NCBI RefSeq assembly: GCF_003330845.1
Contig: NZ_CP026121.1
Location: 2,833,501-2,897,500, forward strand
Length of the DNA stretch: 64,000 nucleotides
Source: Streptomyces sp. Go-475
Lineage (GTDB): Bacteria; Actinomycetota; Actinomycetes; Streptomycetales; Streptomycetaceae
Direction of reading: 5' to 3'
Below the pieces are notes generated by a model. It was not told the DNA's origin, ran no database searches, and worked only from the letters and a program-made list of their open reading frames with translations. A program made the position numbers and the translations under genes. Below, one piece after another: positions 17,473-24,283 of this stretch; positions within the stretch are counted from its first letter, which is position 1, and the number at the start of each line of letters is the position of its first letter.

Positions 17473-19035
17473 TCAGCGGCGCTTGTGGGAGAGCTGGAAG
17501 GCCTCCGCCGCCAGGCGGGTGGCGGCCTCCCTGGTGTCCCGCGCGAGGAGTTCGGTGCGGATCGTGCCGCCGGCCGCCAGATGCCGGTCGTAGGGCAGGA
17601 CCCGCACGCTCGCCCCCGTCGCCTTCAGCTGCTCGGCCGCCTTCTCCAGGTCGATGCCGGTGTGCGGCACGGTCTCGGTGAGCACGACGACGGTGGAGGT
17701 GGTGATGTCCCGGGGCAGGGCGCGCATCCACTCCAGGACCGCGTGCGTGCTGGCGATGCCCTCCAGCGTCGCGGGGACCGTGAGGATCCGGGCCTGGGCG
17801 GCGGACAGGGCGGTGCGGGCGACCTCGGCGGGCAGCGTCTCGCAGTCGGCGACGGTCACGCCGAAGTAGCGGCGCATCGCCACCATGATCCGCTCGTAGC
17901 CCTTGGTGTCGAGCATGGCCCCGACCTGCCCCTGGCTGCCCGGCAGCAGCCAGGCGTTCTCGGGCAGTTGGACGAGGTAGCCGGTGATGTCGAGGAGCGT
18001 CATCTGCGGTTCGACGACGTCGGCGAGATCGCCGGTGGTCCAGCGCAGGCTCTCCGCGCCGAGCCGCAGCGGCAGCGAGCCGAGCGCCGGGTCGGCCTCG
18101 ACGGCCAGGACCGGGTCCTGGCGGTAGTGGGCGTAGGTGGCGGTCAGCAGCGCGGCGACCGTGGTCTTGCCCGAGCCGCCGCGGATCGAGGTCACCGCTA
18201 TCTGGCGGCCGGTGGTGACCGGCTGCTGGAGGATTTCGGCGGTCGCGGTGGTCTCCGCCACCTCGCGGGCCGCGGAGGAGGAGACGGTACGGCGTACGGC
18301 CCTCAGGGCGCGCGCGGCGAACGGCTCGCCCCGCCGGGGTCCCTTGCCCGCGCCGACGAGCTTCTGGTCGACGACCGGGCGGCTGTCGGGGGTGGCGCGG
18401 GAGGCGCGGGCGCGGGGCGCGGGGGACGGTTGCGCGTACTGCTGGGGCTGGGGCTGTTCCTGCGGGGCGGCCTGCTGCTCGGCATAGGCCTGTTGCTCGG
18501 CGTAGGCCTGCTGTTCGGCGTAGGCCTGCTGCTCGGCGTACGCCTGTTGCGCGGCGTAGGCCTGCCGCTGGGCGTGCTGGTGCTGCTGCTGTTCGGTGTA
18601 CGCCTGCCGCTGCTGCTCGGCGTAGGCCTGCTGCCGGGCGTAGGCCTGCTGTTCGGCATAGGCCTGCTGGGCGTAGGCCGGGTCGGCGTACTGCTGCTGC
18701 CCCTGCGCGGCGTAGGCCTGCCGTTGCGCGGCGGCGTACTGCTCGGCGTAGGCCTGCTGTTGCGCGTGCTGCTGCTCGGCGGTCGTCGGCTGCTGGTACT
18801 GCTGCGGGTAGCCGTAGGCCGGGGCCGGCCCCTGTGCCTGCCCCTGACCCTGGGCGGCGTGCGCCTGCTGCGCCTCCGGCCCCTGCCCCTGTTGCGGGGC
18901 CGACTGCTGAGCCGCCGACGGCTGTGCCGCCGCCTGCTGCCGGTCCCGCTGCTGGGACGTCTGCTGCGGCTGCTGGGGCGTGCCGCCCCGCAGATCCCGC
19001 AGCACGTCGTTCTGCCAGTTGTCCCCGCTCGGCAT
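17473..19035 (-). CDS. MinD/ParA-like ATPase with Gln/Ala/Tyr repeat N-terminus (ESX-associated)
   Basis: 520 residues from the ATG at 19035 (MPSGDNWQND, GAAGGG-type site); a GTG at 19056 is also possible. The first 210 residues are a low-complexity tail with hexapeptide AYAEQQ repeats. The C-terminal half is a SIMIBI ATPase with deviant P-loop SIRGGSGKTT and a later switch region (LDITGYLVQL). Such fusions accompany ESX loci in actinobacteria, as with EspI-like proteins. Role inferred: regulating or positioning the EccC complex. It follows eccD by 76 bases and precedes eccC by 51. Confidence 0.85.
   Translation of the reverse strand: MPSGDNWQNDVLRDLRGGTPQQPQQTSQQRDRQQAAAQPSAAQQSAPQQGQGPEAQQAHAAQGQGQAQGPAPAYGYPQQYQQPTTAEQQHAQQQAYAEQYAAAQRQAYAAQGQQQYADPAYAQQAYAEQQAYARQQAYAEQQRQAYTEQQQHQHAQRQAYAAQQAYAEQQAYAEQQAYAEQQAYAEQQAAPQEQPQPQQYAQPSPAPRARASRATPDSRPVVDQKLVGAGKGPRRGEPFAARALRAVRRTVSSSAAREVAETTATAEILQQPVTTGRQIAVTSIRGGSGKTTVAALLTATYAHYRQDPVLAVEADPALGSLPLRLGAESLRWTTGDLADVVEPQMTLLDITGYLVQLPENAWLLPGSQGQVGAMLDTKGYERIMVAMRRYFGVTVADCETLPAEVARTALSAAQARILTVPATLEGIASTHAVLEWMRALPRDITTSTVVVLTETVPHTGIDLEKAAEQLKATGASVRVLPYDRHLAAGGTIRTELLARDTREAATRLAAEAFQLSHKRR
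18468..18760. repeat. 18-base coding repeats (AYAEQQ)
   Basis: Units of 18 bases around CTGCTCGGCGTAGGC recur. Four are in perfect register at about 18475-18550, with degenerate copies to about 18760. They encode AYAEQQ hexapeptides in the MinD-like protein. Confidence 0.8.
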
Positions 19036-19111
19036 GTCGCCCTTCTCTCCTGCCACGTCCCGCCGTGTCGTTCACCGGGAGCGACAGGGTGGGCGTCTGG
19101 TCTTCGAAGCC

Positions 19112-20467
19112 TCAGAACTTGTTGAGCAGCTGCCCGTAGATGCCGAACGCCCCGATGGCGAGCGGGAAGAGCCCGATCACGCCGAGGGACTCGATCAGGT
19201 CGGCGAACCTGCGCAGCCGCACCCGGATGTGGTCGGGCGGCTCGATGCCCAGGACCAGCAGCGGCAGCAGTGCCGCGGCCCCCAGCAGTACCAGCGCGCC
19301 GGCTCCCCCGGCGTGGTCCAGCCACAGCACCGCGAGGCGCACGACGAGCAGCGCGGCCGCCGCGAACAGCGCCACGACCTCGGCGACCAGGGGGAAGGCG
19401 CGGGCCCGGGAGAGCAGGACGACGGCCACGAGCGAGGCGAGGCCCACCGTCCAGACGGTCGGCTCCTTCGCGGTGGTCAGCATCCAGCCGCCGAGGGCGG
19501 CGGACGCCGCGGTGACGATGGTGGCGAGGGCGAGCCCGCGGTGGGTGGCGGCGAGGGCGTTGGCGACCTGGTGGCGGCTCACGGACGTCCCCGTGGAGCG
19601 CTTGTCGTCCAGGGCGGTGAGTCCCGAGGCCATCAGCGCGAACCGGGGCAGCAGCCCGAGCAGGATGATGGAGAACACGGCCATCACGGCGCCGATCCGG
19701 TCCGCCCGGTCCTGGAGGAGGGCGACGACCTCCCACACCAGGGCTACCACGACGATCGCCCCGGCCCCGATCAGCCCGCCCTTGCCGAGCGGCGAGCAGT
19801 AGGCCAGCAGCACGAGCGTGACCACCAGCGCGGCGGCGATACCGGCCAGCCGGGCCGTCCCGCCCCAGTCGTAGGCGTCGGCCGCGGTCCAGGCGGTCAG
19901 CAGGCCGAGCCCGCCGGCGGCGAGCAGCAGCGCGGTGGCCAGGCCCTGGTTGCCCTGGCCGATCCGGGCGATGGCCGCGCCGGCGATCAGGAACAGGGCG
20001 GTGACGACCGCGAGCCCGGTGGTGACGGACTCCAGGGAGAACTCGTGCCGGGCCAGGACGGCCGCGGCCACGGCGAACACCACGGTGGCCACGCCGGCGC
20101 TGACGCGGCGGGCGGCCGGGCGCCAGCGCCAGGTCCGCAGGTCGAGGTCGTCCGCGACCTGGTCGGTGACGTCGTGCACGACCGGCGCGGGCGGCGCGGC
20201 GTGCGCCCGGACGAGGCGGAGCACGGCGCCGTCGGGCACCTCGGCCGACGCCAGCGTCGCGTCATGGGGAAGCGCCGATCCGTCGGAGGTGATCAGCTGC
20301 CTAGTGGTCGGCCGGGTGGCGGCCCGGTCGTCCAGCAACTGGAGTATGTCCGGAAGCAATTGGCCGATCGGCGTGTCCGACGGCAGGACCAGGTCGGCTC
20401 GTCGTCGCTCGCCGATCAGGGTGACCCGGCTCAGCTGGGTCCGAGACATCGTTGCTGCGCTCACCAC
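19112..20467 (-). CDS. eccD: Type VII secretion integral membrane protein EccD
   Basis: 451 residues. The N-terminal 90 residues form a YukD/ubiquitin-like domain (LSRVTLIGERRRADLVLPS, LPDILQLLD). About eleven transmembrane helices follow to the C-terminus GIYGQLLNKF, the family architecture of EccD, which forms the membrane ring of ESX systems. The GTG at 20467 is used; an ATG at 20449 (MSRTQLSRV) is equally plausible. It precedes the MinD-like gene by 76 bases on the same strand. Confidence 0.93.
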   Translation of the reverse strand: MVSAATMSRTQLSRVTLIGERRRADLVLPSDTPIGQLLPDILQLLDDRAATRPTTRQLITSDGSALPHDATLASAEVPDGAVLRLVRAHAAPPAPVVHDVTDQVADDLDLRTWRWRPAARRVSAGVATVVFAVAAAVLARHEFSLESVTTGLAVVTALFLIAGAAIARIGQGNQGLATALLLAAGGLGLLTAWTAADAYDWGGTARLAGIAAALVVTLVLLAYCSPLGKGGLIGAGAIVVVALVWEVVALLQDRADRIGAVMAVFSIILLGLLPRFALMASGLTALDDKRSTGTSVSRHQVANALAATHRGLALATIVTAASAALGGWMLTTAKEPTVWTVGLASLVAVVLLSRARAFPLVAEVVALFAAAALLVVRLAVLWLDHAGGAGALVLLGAAALLPLLVLGIEPPDHIRVRLRRFADLIESLGVIGLFPLAIGAFGIYGQLLNKF

Positions 20468-20543
20468 TCACCGGAACCTATCATCGCGTCTTTTCGGCCA
20501 CGGCCGCGCTCGGATTCGCTCGCGCCGGCCGCGCACGCCCCGT

Positions 20544-20855
20544 TCACTGTTTCTCCGCACCCTTGCCACCGGCGCCGCTCGCGGAGGCGCTCGGCGTCGG
20601 GTTGTACAGCTGCTCCTGCTGCTGTTGCTGCTTCTTCTCCTCGGCCTTCTGCTTCGCCAGCGTGGCCTGGAGGAAGGACCAGCCGACGCAGCCGGCGCAC
20701 AGCACGGCGGCGATCGCGATGCCCGCGAACATCTTGCCGAACCGCTCGTCCGCCGTCCGTCGCGCGCGCTGCGTGCCGAACAGCAGCGCGTCGCGCATCC
20801 GGCGCCGGCGCACCGCCACCGACTCCAGCAGCTGGCTGTCGTAGTCCCGTGCCAT
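20544..20855 (-). CDS. Small single-pass membrane protein of the ESX locus
   Basis: 103 residues: a basic cytoplasmic N-terminus (ESVAVRRRRMRDALLFG), one transmembrane helix at about 42-60 (MFAGIAIAAVLCAGCVGW), then a Lys/Gln-rich coiled stretch (AKQKAEEKKQQQQQEQ) and a Ser/Gly tail. ATG at 20855. The membrane-proximal start recalls the N-terminal anchor of EccB, but the large periplasmic domain of EccB is absent. Function unknown; position between the HD protein and eccD suggests a secretion-complex accessory. Confidence 0.75.
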   Translation of the reverse strand: MARDYDSQLLESVAVRRRRMRDALLFGTQRARRTADERFGKMFAGIAIAAVLCAGCVGWSFLQATLAKQKAEEKKQQQQQEQLYNPTPSASASGAGGKGAEKQ

Positions 20856-20885
20856 TCAGTCGTCCTGTGCCTTGTTGATGCGTGG

Positions 20886-21350
20886 TCAGTCGTCCGGGGC
20901 CAGGCCCAGGCGCTTCCGCATGACGGCGTACTTCCTGGTGAGCCGCCGGGCGGTGTGCTCGTCGAGTGCGGCGAGGCGGTGGGGGTCGGCGTTGTGCGCG
21001 AGGTCGGCCGCCTTGACCAGCCGGGCGCCGGGGGTGTCCAGGATCCGGCGGGCGTACGCCTCCGGTTCCTCGTCCGGCCGCTTGGTCATGGCCCGTACGA
21101 CGTCCTTGGTGTGCTGCGTGAGGGCGGCCGCGTCGAGCCACTCCTCGCTGAGGACGCCGTCCTCCAGCGCGTCGTGCAGCCAGGCGGCGGCCACCAGTTC
21201 GTCGCTCCCGCCCCGGGCGCGCACGCCTGCGGCGACGGCCGACAGATGCTCGGCGTACGGCCGCCCGGCCTTGTCCGTCTGCCCGGCGTGCGCGGTGCGG
21301 GCGACGGCCTCGACCTCGGCGAGACTCATCTCCTGCGGCCCTTGCGGCAT
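20886..21350 (-). CDS. HD-domain protein, small alarmone hydrolase-like
   Basis: 154 residues from an ATG at 21350 preceded by AGGGGGGATCGC. It carries the SpoT/MESH1-type HD arrangement: His in ARTAHAGQ, the HD pair in AAWLHDALED, and Asp in LVKAADLAHNAD. It has no synthetase domain. The closest family reading is a metal-dependent (p)ppGpp or nucleotide phosphohydrolase. It sits inside the ESX run (30 bases before the small membrane protein gene), so it is probably co-transcribed. Whether this is a functional link is unknown. Confidence 0.8.
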   Translation of the reverse strand: MPQGPQEMSLAEVEAVARTAHAGQTDKAGRPYAEHLSAVAAGVRARGGSDELVAAAWLHDALEDGVLSEEWLDAAALTQHTKDVVRAMTKRPDEEPEAYARRILDTPGARLVKAADLAHNADPHRLAALDEHTARRLTRKYAVMRKRLGLAPDD

Positions 21351-21434
21351 GCGATCCCCCCTAGCTTCGCTTCCGCAACATAAGACACGAACGCGCCACG
21401 CGCACAACCGGGGTGCGGCTGTCCGCACGCGTCT

Positions 21435-22742
21435 TCACACACCGCCCGACAGCCCTGTCACGATCATGAAGAGCACCCACAGGACGGGGATGAGCGCGAT
21501 GTACGCCCGGGGCCGTCGCCGCACGGGTACGCCCGGGTCGTAGCGCGGACCGAGCGTGCCCGGCCCCGGCGCGGGGAGCCGCTTCACCTTGCGGACGGCC
21601 AGGACGTTGCGGACCAGCGTCAACGGCGCGAAGAGGAAGAGGGACAGGGGGCTCCACCAGCCCCAGGCGAGCGTGTGGGTGGTCAGCGCGCGGTACACGG
21701 CCAGCCCGCAGGTCATGCACATCGGACCGTCCGTCTTCCGGAATCCCATGACGACGAGGAGGCCACGGTGCGCGCGGAACGCGACGTCCGCGGCGGGAGA
21801 ACCTCCGCAGAACCTGCACATGGGGAGGGACGGGTCCGGGGGTTCCGGGAGGTCGGCATGCGGGAGGCGAGGGACGGGTCCGCGCTCGGACTGTGCGCTG
21901 CCGGCCGGTGCGCCGACCGGGGAAGGGGGCTGTGCGGTCGGCTGGGGGACCGGCTGTGTGACGGACTGCGCGTCCGGCTGCTTGGCGCGCTGCACGTCCG
22001 GCTCAGCGGCGTGCCGCGCGGCGTGCTGCGCGGCGCGAGGGTCGGTGTACCAGGCGCGGAGGGAGTCGGCGACGGCGTCCAGGAGGCCGGTCTTGAGGGC
22101 GTTGTCGATGGTGCCGTCGCAGAACTTCTCCCCGCGCACCACGGCGGTGGCGGCCCGTACGGCGTCGGCGGGCCGCAGCGCGCCCTCCGGGGGCAGCGTG
22201 GGCATGGGGTTGTCCATCCACCGGTGCTCGGGCGTGACGGCACCGACGCGCTGGAGGGCGTCGACGGCCCGGAACACGCCCTCGCTGTACTTCGGGAACG
22301 GCACGTGGACGGCACCGCTCGGCGACTTCTGTCCACCGCCCCACTCCACGTCCCGGTCGTCGTCCGTGAGCGCGTCGAAGGCGTCGGCGAGTTCCCGCCA
22401 CGCCTCGGCGTCGTCGCGGTCGAGCTGGGCGAGGAGGCGCTGGTCGTCGGCCGGAGTGACGATACGGGCGAGTTCCTCGACGGCGTCGGCACCGGTGGTC
22501 TCGGTGACGGGGCCGACGCCGGGTTCATGACTGAGCAGGTGGAGCACGCCCAGGGGCGTGAGCCCACGCTCGCGAGCCTCCCGCACCCGGCCGTACCACT
22601 GCGTTCCCGCGTCGTAGGCACTGCTGCTGCTCGCCCGCCGGTTGACCCACTCGACGTCATCGGCGTCCGCGGCTGCCCAGGCGTATCCGATCACCTCGCC
22701 GTCGGGGGCGGTGACGGAGATGTAGTGGACGGGGTTGGTCAT
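21435..22742 (-). CDS. Chimeric protein: immunity-like domain, DUF6508-like domain, Cys motif and membrane anchor
   Basis: 435 residues from the ATG at 22742. Residues 1-95 (MTNPVHYISVTAPDGEVIG, then EARERGLTPLGVLHLL) are a diverged copy of the immunity domain in the three genes upstream. Residues about 105-240 (DRDVEWGGGQ, FPKYSEGVFRAVDALQRVGA) look like DUF6508. A Pro/Gln/Ala linker leads to MCRFCGG and MCMTCG, two CxxC pairs, and then two hydrophobic helices and a basic tail. It is therefore probably a membrane-anchored member of the toxin-immunity set. It starts 34 bases after the double-domain gene. Function inferred only. Confidence 0.7.
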   Translation of the reverse strand: MTNPVHYISVTAPDGEVIGYAWAAADADDVEWVNRRASSSSAYDAGTQWYGRVREARERGLTPLGVLHLLSHEPGVGPVTETTGADAVEELARIVTPADDQRLLAQLDRDDAEAWRELADAFDALTDDDRDVEWGGGQKSPSGAVHVPFPKYSEGVFRAVDALQRVGAVTPEHRWMDNPMPTLPPEGALRPADAVRAATAVVRGEKFCDGTIDNALKTGLLDAVADSLRAWYTDPRAAQHAARHAAEPDVQRAKQPDAQSVTQPVPQPTAQPPSPVGAPAGSAQSERGPVPRLPHADLPEPPDPSLPMCRFCGGSPAADVAFRAHRGLLVVMGFRKTDGPMCMTCGLAVYRALTTHTLAWGWWSPLSLFLFAPLTLVRNVLAVRKVKRLPAPGPGTLGPRYDPGVPVRRRPRAYIALIPVLWVLFMIVTGLSGGV

Positions 22743-22776
22743 GCTGTTGTCTCGTGACTTCTCATTCGGAGGCGGG

Positions 22777-23610
22777 TCAGCCGACTGTCGGTTGGTCACC
22801 TGCGGCGAGGGCCTTGACGGTGGCGGCGTTCGGGGCGACGGCGAGGGAGCCGGGCAGTACCCGTCCCCGGTTTCCCTCCGGGGCGGACAGCATCTCCGAG
22901 AGAGCCACCGAAGGGGACAGGCCCCGTTCCTTGGCTTCCTGCAGCCTGGCGTGCCAGTGACCGCCGTCGGCGAGAGCCCGGGCGCCGGCGGCTTGGCTGG
23001 GTGCCCATGCAGCGGCGTCGTCCTCGTCACCGGCCCACACGTAACCGAGCACTGCACCGCTCACCTTGTCGACCACGGTGACATACCGCACCGGCTTGTC
23101 GGTGTGACTCCGGTAGCGCGGCGGACCCGACACGAAATTGAAGTGCATGTCCTCGGCGAAGCGCGGGTTGATCGGGCGTTCACTGCTCATGAGTCCACGT
23201 TTCTCCGTGCTCTCTGCCGCCAGTTCCTTGAGTGCCTGCAGATTCGGAGCGTGCCTGACGGATTCGGGAACGATGTGGCTGGGGTCCTCTGGACCGTAGG
23301 CGCGCGTCATCTTCGCTAGCGCGGCTGAGGGAGTGAGGCCCTGTTCCTTGGCTTCGTGGAACTCGGTGGCCCACAGGGCACCCATATTGAAGGCCTCGTC
23401 GCCGCCCGCCCGGCGATACTGCCATCCGGCCGCATCGTCCTCGTCGTTCGCCCACACATACCCGAGGACCACACCGCTCCGGTCCACCACAGGCGCGTAC
23501 TGCACCGGCTTGTCGGTGGTGCCGGCATAGCGTGGCGGGCTGTCGACTTCTTCCCATCGCAGTGGTTCGGTGATCCGCGGCGGCACATGCAGTGGGTCGA
23601 GTTCAGTCAC
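22777..23610 (-). CDS. Double putative immunity protein (two domains fused in frame)
   Basis: 277 residues from a GTG at 23610, whose GTGACTGA overlaps the stop of the previous gene, so translation is coupled. Domain 1 (about 1-140) has TDKPVQYAPVVDRSG and VLGYVWANDEDDAAGW. Domain 2 starts at an internal ATG (23190; MSSERPINPRFAEDM) and has TDKPVRYVTVVDKVSG, VLGYVWAGDEDDAAAW, EAKERGLSPSVAL and LPGSLAVAPNAA. No stop separates them. Domain 2 is about 90% identical in DNA to the single-domain gene at 23841-24242 over its first 167 bases. It lies downstream of the ADP-ribosylating effector, so immunity is the likely role; the fold is not recognised. Confidence 0.75.
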   Translation of the reverse strand: MTELDPLHVPPRITEPLRWEEVDSPPRYAGTTDKPVQYAPVVDRSGVVLGYVWANDEDDAAGWQYRRAGGDEAFNMGALWATEFHEAKEQGLTPSAALAKMTRAYGPEDPSHIVPESVRHAPNLQALKELAAESTEKRGLMSSERPINPRFAEDMHFNFVSGPPRYRSHTDKPVRYVTVVDKVSGAVLGYVWAGDEDDAAAWAPSQAAGARALADGGHWHARLQEAKERGLSPSVALSEMLSAPEGNRGRVLPGSLAVAPNAATVKALAAGDQPTVG

Positions 23611-23848
23611 CGGAGGCCTGCTCCTTGAGAGCGGCAAGCGTAGGCGCTTCGCAGAGGGATCCCGGCACCGCGTGACTCTGCCGACCGTCGTTCGCGCACA
23701 CGTAGCCGATGACAGTGCCTGTGCTGTCGGTGACGCTCAAGTGCACGACAGGCCCTTCGGTGGTGATGCCGTAAGTCACCGGGCCTGCGACCTGCCTGAA
23801 TCCCAGATCTTCCGCGAAGCGCGAGTTGATCGGCCCTCCTCTACTCAC
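23603..23848 (-). CDS. Shortened putative immunity protein
   Basis: 81 residues from a GTG at 23848 that overlaps the previous gene's TAG (GTGAGTAG). It keeps the domain's start (GGPINSRFAEDLGFRQVAGP), the strand TGTVIGYVCAND and the end VPGSLCEAPTLAALKEQ. The central 45 or so residues (W...EAKERGL...) are absent, so it is an internal-deletion paralog of its neighbours. The frame is intact and coupled on both sides, suggesting it is still made. Confidence 0.65.
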   Translation of the reverse strand: MSRGGPINSRFAEDLGFRQVAGPVTYGITTEGPVVHLSVTDSTGTVIGYVCANDGRQSHAVPGSLCEAPTLAALKEQASGD

Positions 23849-24242
23849 CCTGCGCCAAGGCCTCGACGGCAGCGGCGTTCGGAGCGTCAGTGAGGGAGCC
23901 CGGGAGACCACGGCCCTTACCGGCGGGCTCCGGGTCGGCCAGCAACTCAGCGAGTGCCTGGGACGGACGCAGCCCCCGCTCTTTGGCACTGCGCAGCCGG
24001 CGGATCCAGAAGCCACCCTCATTCACCGCACGAGGGCCGCCGGCCTGCCGCGGTTCCCATGCGGCGGCGTCGTCCTCGTCACCGGCCCACACGTAACCGA
24101 GGACTGCACCGTTCTCCTTGTCGACCACAGTGAAATACCGCACCGGCTTGTCGGTGTGATTGCGGTAGCGCGGCGGACCCGACACCAGATTGAGGTGCAT
24201 GTCCTCGGCGAAGCGCGGGTTGACCGGACGTTCACTGCTCAT
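23841..24242 (-). CDS. Putative immunity protein for the adjacent ADP-ribosylating effector
   Basis: 133 residues from the ATG at 24242 (MSSERPVNPRFAEDMHLNLV); a GTG at 24251 is possible. It is the archetype of the local family: PPRYRNHTDKPVRYFTVVD, AVLGYVWAGDEDDAAAWE, SAKERGLRPSQALAELL, GLPGSLTDAPNAAAVEAL. No signal peptide or membrane helix. It begins 41 bases after the effector stop, the classic place for an immunity gene. I do not recognise the family by name. Confidence 0.75.
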   Translation of the reverse strand: MSSERPVNPRFAEDMHLNLVSGPPRYRNHTDKPVRYFTVVDKENGAVLGYVWAGDEDDAAAWEPRQAGGPRAVNEGGFWIRRLRSAKERGLRPSQALAELLADPEPAGKGRGLPGSLTDAPNAAAVEALAQGE

Positions 24243-24283
24243 CGTGTCCACTTTTCTCTCGCTCGGGGTGATCGGTCACGAGG

